In this document: in pieces, positions 30,291 to 41,795 of the stretch
Numbering within the stretch: position 1 is the first letter of the stretch
Layout of the letters: each line of letters opens with the position of its first letter
Source: Dryocosmus kuriphilus
Lineage: Eukaryota; Arthropoda; Insecta; Hymenoptera; Cynipidae
Reading direction: 5' to 3'
Length of the DNA: 64,000 nt
NCBI GenBank assembly: GCA_038277395.1
Contig: CM076193.1
Span: forward strand, 86,009,583-86,073,582
Position numbers and translations under genes: made by a program
The notes under the pieces: generated by a model
What the model saw: only the letters and a program-made list of their open reading frames with translations
What the model was told of the DNA's origin: nothing
The model's database searches: none

Positions 30291-31384
30291 CGAATTTCTC
30301 TCTTTTTTCTTTTTTTTAACAAGGTTTTTGCCTTATTACGTATGAACACTATAGGCCTAGTATTTTTTTCATACAACCTTATGATTGTGTTAATCAAGTG
30401 CTCCTGGCTACTTTATTTAACTCGTATTCAACGTGCTTCTTTATTAAGGACCACGTTTTTGTGGAGCTGCCCTTTGTATGAATTCTCGTTTATTATAAAT
30501 ATAGAATTTACATCCTGTAACAAAAAGTTAGTTACATCTAGTTCTCTTTGTACGTTCGTAGCCGAAACATCACAAGCCCGGCAAATGCGAAAGTAAGGAT
30601 GGCGTCACTGATAACAATGACATCGACATTTTTGATGACGTCTCTACACACGTGATAGGAATAGAAAAAACCATCATTGACGTTTCGGTTATTTCTCTGT
30701 TCTTACCCACATGTGAGGGGTAATCCTCAATGTTTACCCCGACGCTCAGGTAACTTTGACATCGTTTGCTTACAAGCAGCAACTCCTTCCATTTACTTAT
30801 CCAAAACTTCGTCCGAATACGAAATACTATACTACCGGGTGATGACGTTCACAGTTCGATAAATAACTTATAATAATTGGACTGACAATGAAAATCACAA
30901 CCAATTTTGCATACACAGACGTTTCAACAAAAACAAATTCGACATCTCCTAAAAGTTGCCATGGTCTTTAAAGTTAAATGGTAGTCTATCGAATTTGACG
31001 ATGCGAAGTCTCCAACGGAAAATTTCCAACAGAAAATTCTAAACAGGGATGGATACGTTGAACGCATGACGTGATTTTCATTGTTTTTTATAGTAATTTT
31101 ATATGTATTCTACACGAAAAACTTTTAAATCGTTATGAGGGCGGAGGGATCTATTAAAAAGATTAAATGAAAGTCTTTTGTGTAAAACACGCTGAGTTAC
31201 ACGAAGGGTGGCCTCCCATAGCAGCGTCAGACAGGAGGCAAAACGCAAAACCACTGGACAAATCAGCCAATTTATATTCTCCTAGTAATCCGCAGAAAAA
31301 CTCTCATTGGTTAAAGTGTGCAATGAGTTGACGTTTTGCGCTTTATGCCAACTTTGATGTTGCCTCGGGACGCCACCCTTAAGG

Positions 31385-31575
31385 CTCATTCACACCTCTG
31401 TTGAAAAAACTCTCTTCCTGTCACTCTTAAATGTGACAATTACATACGTTTATCTCATTTTACAAAATTTCTAGATATTTGCCTCGGAAAGCTTCTAGAC
31501 TGAGATGAACTTATACCATTGTCACATGTTAGAGTGAGAGGAAGAGAGTTTTTCGAACAGATGTCTGCATGCACC
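31385..31575. mobile_element. MITE-like palindrome
   Basis: CTGTTGAAAAAACTCTCTTCCT (left) pairs with AGGAAGAGAGTTTTTCGAACAG (right), and the inner ATGTGACAAT pairs with ATTGTCACAT. Length about 190 bp. No target duplication determined. Confidence 0.6.
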
Positions 31576-32032
31576 TTTAGGGTATTCATATGCAACTTGA
31601 ATGTGTTTTGACGTTATTCTGTCTTGGACGAAAACAAACATGTCTCTGCCTTTGTCTTGTACACGTATGAAAACAAAGGCAGGGATACGTTGTTTTCATG
31701 CAAAACTAATCTATCTAACTAAATCACGTCAACCTGGATTGTTCAGCACTAGTGAAAATGCATTCTAACAGCACCATCAAATGGAGCGTTTCAGAATTTT
31801 GGTTATATAATAATAATCAACGTATGCGGATCACATTTCTTAGTTATTTGAGTGACGCACGTAGTCAACAGTGTCCTTTCACGGTGCACTATTTGGAATT
31901 TATGAGCGATTTCCTATTCCGCATAGGCTTCATTTCTAGGTTACTTTGTTAGTTTATGGAAAATATGATGAAAATGATTGGTCGAGCACCTAAATGCAAA
32001 ACGTGAAGTATTTATTTCTCTCTAATCTCAGT

Positions 32033-32149
32033 GTGACATCCCATTTATGCATAATGCGTCGTAACGAGCGCAAAAGAGAGAGAGCAGTATATTTTTATCT
32101 CTTTCTCTCTCATTGCGACGCAACGCGTTACGCATCTACGGGATGTCAC
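32033..32149. mobile_element. MITE-like palindrome, GTGACATCC ends
   Basis: GTGACATCCCATTTATGC... pairs with ...GGGATGTCAC. The inner GCGTCGTAACG and AGAGAGAGAGC also pair with the opposite side. About 117 bp. Confidence 0.7.
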
Positions 32150-32165
32150 CCTCAGGGTTCAATCC

Positions 32166-32565
32166 CATGGAGAATAGACACAGGAGACCAAACTAATGTA
32201 TTCGAAAATAAGCAAATTTTTTACGGAGGTTAATGGTTGAGTTACTTTCCGTATATGGAGCATGTGTCGTATGCGTAGAAAATTGCATTTATAACAGGCT
32301 TATGATTGGAGAATATTACCACGCATGAAACATTAGCGCCACGCTCGGAAAGATTGGCATTCTTATCTTCCGAGAGAAACCTGCAGTGGGACTCCGGAGC
32401 TGTTTCGAAGTCGAAAATCGGACGGACCTCTCTTTCTACCTCCATTAGTTAGAAAAAGAAGTTTGTTCGAGTTTCGACTTTCGAAACTACCCCGGAGTCC
32501 CATTGCTGCTCGTTTTTGACGAAGTCATTGTGCAAGAGTTTGTTCTCCTGTATCTATTCTCCATG
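32166..32565. mobile_element. MITE-like element, CATGGAGAATAGA ends
   Basis: CATGGAGAATAGACACAGGA at the left end is matched by TCCTGTATCTATTCTCCATG at the right end (400 bp). Inside, GGGACTCCGGAGCTGTTTCGAA pairs with TTCGAAACTACCCCGGAGTCCC. A related end (TCTCCTTATGTCTATTCTCC) occurs at about 20867 in the centre of the CACAGTG element. Confidence 0.7.
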
Positions 32566-33309
32566 TCAAATTCCTTGTAGGTAGAATAATGTAATACAAT
32601 TAACCAATAAGTGGATGAGGCTTCAGAGTTTGACCGATTGGCTCTTTAGTCTATTTCCCTATTCTACCTCCATGGGACTCCACCCTCATTTTGTCACGAA
32701 CTCCCTAGATCTTGCTACATTTATCAAACGACTGATGGGGATGCGCATTGTAAAAATGGCCCCCTGGCGGACCACATGCTTCTTTTATAACACACATTCT
32801 CATCTGGTACATGTCTGCTTAATCTAGGGATTTTATGGTAGAATGAGATTTTGAAAAAATGAAAACTAACAGATACAAATTCTATATAGAATATTGATTC
32901 GATTATTAATTCAGAACAGTTCTCCGCGAAAAAACTCCGTAGGCTGCACCTTTTCTATTATTCATGGGTAAAGTTTCTCAAGGAGTTGTTTCGTGCAGAA
33001 TGCGCGCTGTAAAGAAAACATACAGTCCAACAGAGGGCCAATTTTGATAACGCAGATTCCTATCTAGTACTCGCCTGCTAAATCTAGTCAGATGTAGAGA
33101 TTTCATGACCCAATCAGATTATGGAGAAATGTGTAACCTACCCATGATAACATAACTGAATTTGGCGACAGGAAGAAAAGGAAAACGCGGCAGGAGTGCC
33201 GCTATAATATGCGTGAGAATGTAGTGGTACGTGGAGAGGGAAGATTTCGTGAGTCTTCCCTCTCTCCTAGAAGTTGCGTCTATCGGGTCGACTTCGACCG
33301 CTCGCCAGG

Positions 33310-36300
33310 CCTCGGATATTTGAAAAAGAGTCCGGGGCAACTTGGTGGGGATAACCCCACCACCGCGACGAAGTAATGTGTGAGACAAGGAACTAGGTTT
33401 CTTCGTCTTTCGCAAGCTGCCGCTTCGTGTAAAGTCGAAAATACACGAACGGTGAGTCGGTGAGTTGTCCTGGTTACAAGCTGCGCTCGGGTAAGCCGAA
33501 AATGCACGAATACGAACGATTGGAGCACTCACCGACGATAGCCGACTTCGCGTTCGCGACTACTCGGTTTCGACCTTGAAGCATTTAAAAGCATTTGGAG
33601 GATGGACTTGATTTTTCATTTTTAATAAAATCGACGTTAACGCGAGAAGTTAGCTGACGTTACATTTTTATCTCTGTTCTCATTGGTCTAATACTTGATT
33701 ATGAAGATAGCGTTGAACAGAAAGGCGTCAAATATGAATTTTTTTCAAATGTAGCACAAAGACTTCAAATATACATGTAATGAAGTTTTGAAATATTTAA
33801 TCATTATGTTTTTCAGGAATTCTTATGAAATGTTTTAGACGATCTGATTCTACAGCGAGTAAATTATAAGACACCGGAGGTTTTTAAACTTGAAATATAT
33901 TGGATATATGTGCATGGGATTTTGAGGTTAGATACTATCTATTACATTCAAGTCAGTTTTTATTATATCTATGTTTTTTTCAATTGAAATTAAATATTCT
34001 AAAGTTAAAATGATAATAAAAAAAAAAAAATCAATAATCAATTTCATTTTCGAATAACATTGAGCATTATGACTTATGCGTTTTTTTTTAGTTTGCAGAA
34101 AACATTTTAATTTTGTATTTTTTGAAATTTTTGTTTGAAACACATTGTTCCTACTTTAATTTAAAAACATAAAGACTAGAAACTATTGAAGAATAAACAG
34201 TTTTAATAAAACGCACAATTGTCAAAACAATAGTGACCATAAAAATACGATAAACAGAGTTTTTATTCAAAATAACCTAAAAATAATAATTACATGGTAT
34301 AATTTTGTTCAATGTTAGTCGAAAATTAAATAAGGAAGCATTTTCATAAATAAAAAAAAAAAGTTTTTAACGTGGGTTTAGCGAGAATCGAACGCGCAAC
34401 CTTATGACTATCAGTCAAGCACTCTACCAGGGATCTACCAACGCTTGGAAATACTTATACAATAGCTCTATGACCATCCGTTTGCAATTTTTCAAATGCA
34501 TTTTCTTCGAAAATGGGCTAAAATTGCGTCTTCTTGGTTTTTCTCAGAAAACCTCTGGTACGTACCTTACATTGACGAGAGTATCAATTGAAACAAACAA
34601 CACCATACCTAAAGGTCCCCTTGTTAGTGAAATTTAACGGAAGCGTATTAAAAAGAATTAAAAAGTTGAAGAATGTAAAAGCAGGAATAGAAAAGCTGAA
34701 AATAATTTCACTTTGAGAACGCTATATCGAATTGAAATTTATGGATTGTTTCCTCATTAATAAATATTTTGTACTATATTTTAAAATTATAGCATTTATA
34801 AATAATAATTCTTTACTTAGCAAAATTATTATAATTGTTGAAAAAAATAATTATACCGTATTATTATCAATTATCATTAGCAATGACTATTACATATTTA
34901 TGATGCATTTATGTAACCTACTTTTTTAATTATTAAATCGTTTTATAACTTACATGTATTGGAAAAATATTTAAATTTATATTTAATTTATATTTTAATA
35001 ATTTATTTAAACGTGTTAAAAATGCATTAATCTCTGCTAACATTGAGGAGAATACATTACAGATGAAATTTATTCAAATGTGTGAATTAAAATAATTTTA
35101 ATTCTAGGGAGGCATACTTGAATTGATTAGAATTAAAATTTCAAAACTTATATTCCACATTAAAGAAATAAAACAATTTACTATGTCAATTTATTTTGTG
35201 AACTAATTAGAAAGAATTAAATTAACGTTTACCCTTTAACCTGATAATTATTTTTAGTATATTAAATTAATCAACGTTTTGACTTTATACTTACCCTCTG
35301 ATGGAAAATTTTTATTTTTCATAAAAATTTGTAGTTTTCTAAGCAAAATTAATAAAAGTCTACATTTTTTTAAATCATCTATAAAAATGACGTTTTTGAA
35401 GAATGCTGTAGCTTCTCGTAGAAATTTTTTCCATCAGCGGGTAAGTATAAAGTCAAAACGTTGATTAATTTATTATATTAAAAATAATTATCAGGTTAAA
35501 GAGTAAACGTTAATTTGATTCTTTCTAATTAGTTCACAAAATAAATTGGCATAATAAATTGTTTTATTTCCTTAATGTGGAATATAAGTTTTGAAATATA
35601 AATTCTAATCAATTCAAGTCTGCCTCCCTAGAATTAAAATTATTTTAATTCACACATTTGAATATATTTCATCTGTAATGTATTCTCCTCAATGTTAGCA
35701 GAGATTAATGCATTTTTAACACATTTAAATAAATTATACCATGTAATTATTATTATTTTTAGGTTATTTTGAATAAAAACTCTGTTTATCGTATTTTTAT
35801 GGTCACTTGTTTTGACAATTGTGCGTTTTATTAAAACTGTTTATTCGTCAATAGTTTCTAGTCATGTTTTTAAATTAAAGTAGGAAAAATGTGTTTCAAA
35901 CAAAAATTTCAAAAAATACAAAATAAAAATGTTTTCTGCAAACTAAAAAAAAACGCATAAGTCATAATGCTCAATGTTATTCGAAAATGAAATTGATTTT
36001 TTTTATTGATTATCATTTTAACTGTAGAATATTTAATTTCAATTGAAAAAAAACATAGATATAATAAAAACTGACTTGAATGTAATAGATAGTATCTAAC
36101 CTCAAAATCCCATGCACATATATCCAATATATTTCAAGTTTACAAACCTCCAGTGTCTTATAATTTACTCGCTGTAGAATCAGATCGTCTAAAACATTTC
36201 ATAAGAATTCCTGAAAAACATAATGATTAAATATTTCAAAACTTCAACACATGTATATTTGAAGCTTTGTGCTACATTTGAAAAATTCATATTTGACGCC

Positions 36301-36720
36301 TTTCTGTTCAACGCTATCTTCATAATCAAGTATTAGACCAATGAGAACAGAGATAAAAATGTAACGTCAGCTAACTTCTCGCGTTAACGTCGATTTTATT
36401 AAAAATGAAAAATCAAGTCCATCCTCCAAATGCTTTCAAATGCTTCAAGGTCGAAACCGAGTAGTCGCGAACGCGAAGTCGGCTATCGTCGGTGAGCGCT
36501 CCAATCGTTCGTATTCGTGCATTTTCGGCTTACCCGAGCACAGCTTGTAACCAGGACAACTCACCGACTCACCGTTCGTGTATTTTCGACTTTACACGAA
36601 GCGGCAGCTTGCGAAAGACGAAGAAACCTAGTTCCTTGTCTCACGCATTACTTCGTCGCGGTGGTGGGGTTATCCCCACCAAGTTGCCCCGGACTCTTTT
36701 TCAAATATCCGAGGCCTGCC
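33310..36720. repeat. Large palindrome, arms about 1.3 kb
   Basis: The left arm (33310-35303) and right arm (35434-36720) are reverse complements with high identity; the unpaired centre is about 130 bp near 35370. The left arm is longer because of a 694-bp insertion (34304-34997). Both arm tips encode the same ~75-residue reading in both orientations (start codons at 33532 minus and 36492 plus; contains RAFSAYPS, IFDFTRSG, RRGGGVIPTKLP). It is open in both copies, but overlapping frames are open too, so coding is unproven. No transposase was recognised. Confidence 0.85.
34304..34997 (-). mobile_element. 694-bp insertion in palindrome arm with tRNA-like sequence
   Basis: Flanked by ATAAT at 34299-34303 and 34998-35002. 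The right arm of the palindrome shows the empty site ATAATTTATTTAAA (reverse complement of about 35722-35737). Near its left end, on the minus strand (about 34443-34374), is a tRNA-like sequence: a degenerate A box, the arm TTGACTGATAGTCA, B box GCGTTCGATTC and acceptor end TAAACCC. The rest is AT-rich without an ORF of interest. Confidence 0.75.
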
Positions 36721-36729
36721 GCTCGCCCT

Positions 36730-38140
36730 GAAAAATCTCACTTATTAGAGTAAGCCCCCTTTCTTCGGCGCACGTCACATATACAGATTCTAGGAGAGAA
36801 AATCGCGGCTTAAATTCAGATTGGGCTCAAAAGACCGACTCATACTATGAGTATCTACGAACCATGCGCTTTACAACAAGAACGATATTTCAATGTCAGG
36901 AATTGGTTTTACAGACGGCAAACGATGTAGCACTAAAATACCTTAGGGCACATGAACATCTCTAACAGATTGCCTGCGTACAGACGTGTGAACGCATCTA
37001 AAAAAGTATGGTAAAATCTCGCAGATATCTTAGAAATTCTGATTCGGTAAGTATGCATTTCTCCATAATCTTATTTTACCATGAATTCATACTACCATAA
37101 AAATCCCTAGATTTAGCAGACACTTACAAATTCAAAATGAGATTATGGAGAATTGCATAATTACCTTCCGATTCCAGTTAGACTAGCACACATCTTGGAT
37201 TTCCTCCTTCCAAACGCACCCAATCTAAAATACCTAATGAAGCAATCCAAGGTGACTTCACTTTATCAGAAAGGTTAATTTTGGATATATCTGTCTTTGT
37301 GTTCACTTGTGATCGACAACACCCTCATCGGCTGCAATTTTTCTCAACATGGTGTGCCCACCCATATGTATTGAAAAGGCTATATAGGGCATGAGCACAG
37401 CTAAATGAAAGCGACCTGTGTAACATCTAGGGGATATAGAAATGACTATTGGTTAAAAGCAAGGCCCCCTTTCCTTCCCGCTCCTCTTTTCCTTCTCGTA
37501 TATAATTTTCCTAATCTTCACATCATTTTTCATTATTTAGGTGTATTCTATATTATAAAATATTTTACTAAAAAGTGTGCGCAAGCGACTATCTGCATTA
37601 TGCTCTGCATTATTTTATTATGATACAAGTCACATTTAGAAGATTTCTTGAGGTTAAGAATGACGTTCGGACTTCTTAATTCAAATACGAGCTGAACCCT
37701 GAAACTTGTATTACAATAAAATGATCCACAACACAACGAAAATCGATACTTACAAACATTTTTTTTGCAAAACTCTTTCTATATTTTAAAATGCATTTGA
37801 AATATTCTGGCGTCTTTGGCGTCCCACGTTAACGAGTTCATATGTCTCGTCTGTGAACGTCAATTTTGAAATTTCGATCACACACTAGCGCCGACTAGGG
37901 GACATAGCAATCACTATTTTTCTTTCACCACTTGGCCTATAGGTGAAGGCACACCGTGTTTTTCATGCTTTTCCAAGACTAACCTTCAACCTTTATCTCT
38001 AAAGACCATGGCGATGACAGTTACTGACAACTCAAAGTAATATTTAGTTTTTACCCATACCAGCCGGTAATAACTGACAGTTTACTGCCTACCGAAAGTA
38101 ATGTTTATTTTTTACCCGTACCAATAGGTAAAAGTACAAA
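36730..38140. other. Non-coding stretch
   Basis: No gene recognised. Contains ATTATGGAGAA-type short repeats (about 37060-37150) inverted relative to 33.1 kb. A two-copy tandem of about 62 bp lies at 38017-38137 (GACAGTT.ACTG, AAAGTAATRTTTA.TTTTTACCC.TACCA). Confidence 0.45.
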
Positions 38141-38144
38141 GTTA

Positions 38145-39362
38145 CCCTTAACAAAATTGACTCCCAATTTTCTTTGTGAAGCGAAAATGATTGTTTTATT
38201 TTTCTTAAGATGTTAATTAATTTTTGCGTTAATTCACTTTGATTTTCGGGTACTTCGGTTATCGATCGAAATGTATCAATATTGATTTGAACAATTTTTC
38301 CGTTTAAATTTTTCGCTAATAATTGCATTTGAAAACGCGTCTCTAAAACCGCGACTTTGAAACCGCCGAGCGACATCGCGAGCAACGCGCGAGAATCGAC
38401 GCTCCGAAGTCGACGCAGCGCGACCTTGAGCCGAGTCGCGATTTTCCCTGGCGCATCATCCGCGGGAAAAATGCCAGACATTCGATTGTATTAGAAGTTT
38501 TTAGCGTCAAGTTTCAGCTCCATATAGGAATTTAAATAATTTCTTAATAATAATACGGAGCGGCGACATGAATTTTTCAAAATAAAATGTTAATTAATAC
38601 CCAATTTTTTTATAAACAAATTTTGTTAGCGCTTAAATTACGAGAAAAATTCGCTGATATCGAAGCGCTTTTTTCCGTGTTAAATAAATTGAAATTTAAC
38701 CGTGAAACGGGCTCTTCAAAAATGCATATTAAATGCAAAATGAAAAAAATAAATAAACGAAAAAATTCCATCTTTAAACTAAAAATAGTAGCCAAGTGGT
38801 ATCTGAATCGATTGAAATACATTTCACCAGAATGAGATTGTTTCAAAAAAAGGTACAACGACCTAAGCAGGGACACTTTTGTCTAATTAACAATTTAATT
38901 CAAACAAATATATGAATTAGGGAAACTTGAAATTTTTACGCGATATTTCATATAGATAGGCTATAGATTTTGAAAAAACTTACATCGCGAATTGTTTATT
39001 AGCGACTGTACGATTAAAATAAGTAAAGGTTAATTTTTTTATTATGAAATTAATTTCTCGTAAAAAAGTTACTTCTCGGACGTCTGATTTGCGTCATTTT
39101 GTTCAGTATATGCCTGGCTACAACTTCTACTGGAAAAGATTTTACGCTACACTCATAGTTTTTGGCGGGGAACGCGTTAAGGACAAAAAAACATGTTTTT
39201 TTACTTTAATTAGCGAACTTAGAATGAAGCACACTATTTAGGGTCTTAATATTTATCTCATCATTCTTCTTGTATTTTTCACGATTTTTAATCAAATTTT
39301 GCTGGGTGTAGTGCAAAAGATGCGATTTCGCCTAAAATGACTGGATTACTCATAAAATTATT
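38145..39362 (-). repeat. Outer inverted repeat, right copy
   Basis: Reverse complement of 29385-30290 plus an extra GC-rich segment (about 38330-38470) absent from the left copy. A minus-strand ORF of 130 codons spans it (38481-38089, starting MSGIFPADD). I do not recognise it; only one copy keeps it. The outer edge stands about 30 bp from the gypsy 5' LTR. Confidence 0.7.
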
Positions 39363-39390
39363 GTTACTTCGATATAAGTACTTAACGCTG

Positions 39391-39935
39391 ACTTGGGGCG
39401 AATTGACAACCTCATCTGTCTCCAATTTCGCTTCTTAACTTTCTCCCGACGAAGCTTACTCGCCCCTTTCATATCTATATATGCGTATTAACTATAAGTT
39501 ATAAGAATTAGTATGTATCCATTAGTTTAGTCACCTATTCTAGTAGCTTAGTAGTAACTCGGTTTAGCCTTTGACTTGTTGTAATGCTGGGAGAGTGATA
39601 GAAAGTAGTCTGCAGTAACAGAGTCCGAATGACCCATCAACGCGCCGACTCACAACACGATAGTGGGAGATCCATCTCCGTGAATACGCGGGTGGGGGTT
39701 CCATTAACGCGCCGACTCACAACACGGTAGTAAGAGATCCATCTCCGTGACTCCACTGGTGTGAGTTGTCAGCACCGCATTGACGTCCACTTTCCTTAAC
39801 GTCAAACGCGTAATGCGACGATTGGTTCGCTTTCACTCTCGATCAGGGAGTAGGAATTTAGACGCAACGTCGGTACGCTGGTGGAAACTCTTACCCGGCG
39901 GGGATATAAATATGGTTCATTCTGGTCAGTTAGTC
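39391..39935 (+). repeat. Gypsy 5' LTR, first part (U3)
   Basis: Aligns with 49500-49987 of the 3' LTR. TATAAATA at 39905-39912 marks the promoter. Compared with the 3' LTR it holds an extra ~75-bp tandem copy of AACGCGCCGACTCACAACAC...GAGATCCATCTCC (about 39640-39770). It ends in TSD copy CAGTTAGTC (39927-39935) of the non-LTR insertion. Confidence 0.88.
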
Positions 39936-40395
39936 AGGATGAATCATGATTGTTAAGAGAGATCGATTCTACTTGGAATGACCAGACCTGTACCATATCT
40001 CGCTCTGTTTCTCAGTCAAAGAAGTTGCTTGACATCGATTGATGAATAATCTTGTTATTCAGACATTTCTAAATTCAGTGTTAAAATTAAAATTTAAAAT
40101 TTAAATTCAGTGTAGCTATAAGATAGAAAATTGTAAAAGCACTCGAGAGTATCAGTCCTTTTTGAGTTCGTTGCACGGCCACCTTAGGGGTAAGGCAAAT
40201 TTCGAGTTGCTTTTAGACGTTGGTATACTTCGCGTGCTCGCAAGCCCTGCCATCGTTAATAAAACTACGAATCAACCTGAATTAACCTTGCATGTACACT
40301 TTGTAGCAAGATTGTGCAAGTGAGGGTTTTAAAACGACGAAGAAAAATCTCATTGTAACTCTACCCCAACGCCACGAAGGCGGCTCGGTGGCATT

Positions 40396-41319
40396 ATGCC
40401 TCTGGAGCATGAAGAAAATATGGACGACGATGGCTTTACCATCGCGTCATCAAGGAAGCGACGACGTCAATCCGCTACTTCCATAGATGGAAGCAGTAAG
40501 ACCTCTAGGACATCCATTATAAGCATGTCCCCTTCTTGCAAGCCCGATTTAGTTAGACGGAATGTACCATCGGGTCCAAGCACTAAGACCACCCAAGTAA
40601 AATCAGGGCTGGGAAAAATTCCCCCCATAAATGTGCTAGTGGATGAGGCTAATCATCCCTACACCGTCCTGCATAAACTGTTGAAAAAATCGACCCAATT
40701 TAAGCCCATAGTCTATAACGTGGGCTCCAACATCTACTCCGTTTGCGTTTCCTACTTAGAGGACTACCGGACAGTCATCTCTAACTTAGAAAAGGAAGGA
40801 TTCGAGTACTATTCGTACAAGAATATGGAATCAACCCCTGTTAAACTCATCATTAGAAATATCCCGATTTCTTTCCCTGAAGATTCAGTACTTGCTGAAC
40901 TACAGGAAGAAGGATATACAGTCACTACTATCAGTCGGATGAGGAACCGACAAACTAAAAAAGCCCTCCCAACGATTCTTCTTACGGTCCCAAACTCGCC
41001 ACAGGCAAAGGATCTTCTCAATTTACAGGCCCTCGCTTTTATCAAAATAAAAGCAGAGCCCTACGTAAAACCCAAAGAAACCTCGCAGTGCTTTAACTGC
41101 CAGAGGTTTCATCATGTTTCCGATATGCGCCATGCCACTCCGCGATGCGTTAAATGTGGAGGCTCGCACCTTAGCTCAAGCTGCGAAAAAGACCCGCAAG
41201 CTCCGGCCACTTGCGCCAATTGCTCGGAAGACCATCTTGCCAAATATCGAGGCTGCTCTGTGTTTAAGAAAGCCTCCAGAAATCAAAACTCTAGCCGCAA
41301 TAAAAATAAAGTAAAATAA
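40396..41319 (+). pseudogene. Non-LTR ORF1, Gag-like zinc-knuckle protein
   Basis: Open for 307 codons from ATG 40396. Basic Ser-rich N-terminus; central PRE-C2HC/RRM-like region PVKLIIRNIPISF...VLAELQEEGY (about residues 148-178); then three zinc knuckles: CFNCQRFHH..., CVKCGGSHLSSSC and CANCSEDHLAKYRGC. In the first knuckle the last cysteine is Arg (CGC at about 41128) where TGC is expected. ORF1 of Jockey-group elements coats the RNA and helps target integration. The usual C-terminal tail is out of frame after 41319; Pro/Gln-rich text continues to about 41700 with stops. Confidence 0.88.
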
Positions 41320-41707
41320 TCCGATTTCCAAAAAATAAAAAATGTTGAAACCCAAAAAAAAGCGCCTACGTCACAATTTGCACCTATGCAAAGCTCTACG
41401 CAAGAGCAGACACCCCCTGTCATCAATTCCCCACCGCAAAAAGTACCGCTTTACAGCACAATGCTAGAATCTAAAAAAACCTAAAAAACAACCTGAAGCA
41501 ATCGCGATTAATTCTAAACCTAGGAAGACAACTCAAAAATTGTAAAATAATACACAAACTAAAACATCCAACTCCGTGATGAAAAACCACTACACAGACT
41601 AGAGTCACTCCAGCAGTCGCGTCTACTTACACTGCTCCATCCCAAACAATAAAAATCAATCTAATAAGCCTTTTAAATCGCGCCACGACCTTAACCACCG
41701 ATATAAT

Positions 41708-41723
41708 GGGGGGGGGGGGGGGG
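41708..41723 (+). repeat. Poly-G tract at a deletion junction
   Basis: About 16 consecutive G between the ORF1 tail and the remnant of ORF2. The ORF2 endonuclease N-terminus is missing at this point. Confidence 0.7.
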
Positions 41724-41795
41724 GAATTAATCTAACAGAAGCTATTTAATTCAACCGCCGAGATCATAAATAATATATTAACACTAGCTATAGAG

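Larger units (their letters stand above)
30290..33300. other. Non-coding stretch with three MITE-like palindromes
   Basis: No gene supported; short ORFs have no recognisable domain. It contains the palindromes at 31385-31575, 32033-32149 and 32166-32565, annotated separately. TAATCTAGGGATTTTATGGT near 32819 and ATTATGGAGAAATG near 33118 recur inverted near 37060-37150. Confidence 0.5.

Noticed and set aside
33280..33528. Second ORF overlapping the palindrome reading frame
   Set aside because: A shadow frame of the same GC-rich segment, also open in the other arm only because the DNA is duplicated.
38089..38481. 130-codon ORF starting MSGIFPADD as a host gene
   Set aside because: It lies in an inverted repeat copy; the other copy lacks half of it, and no domain is recognisable.
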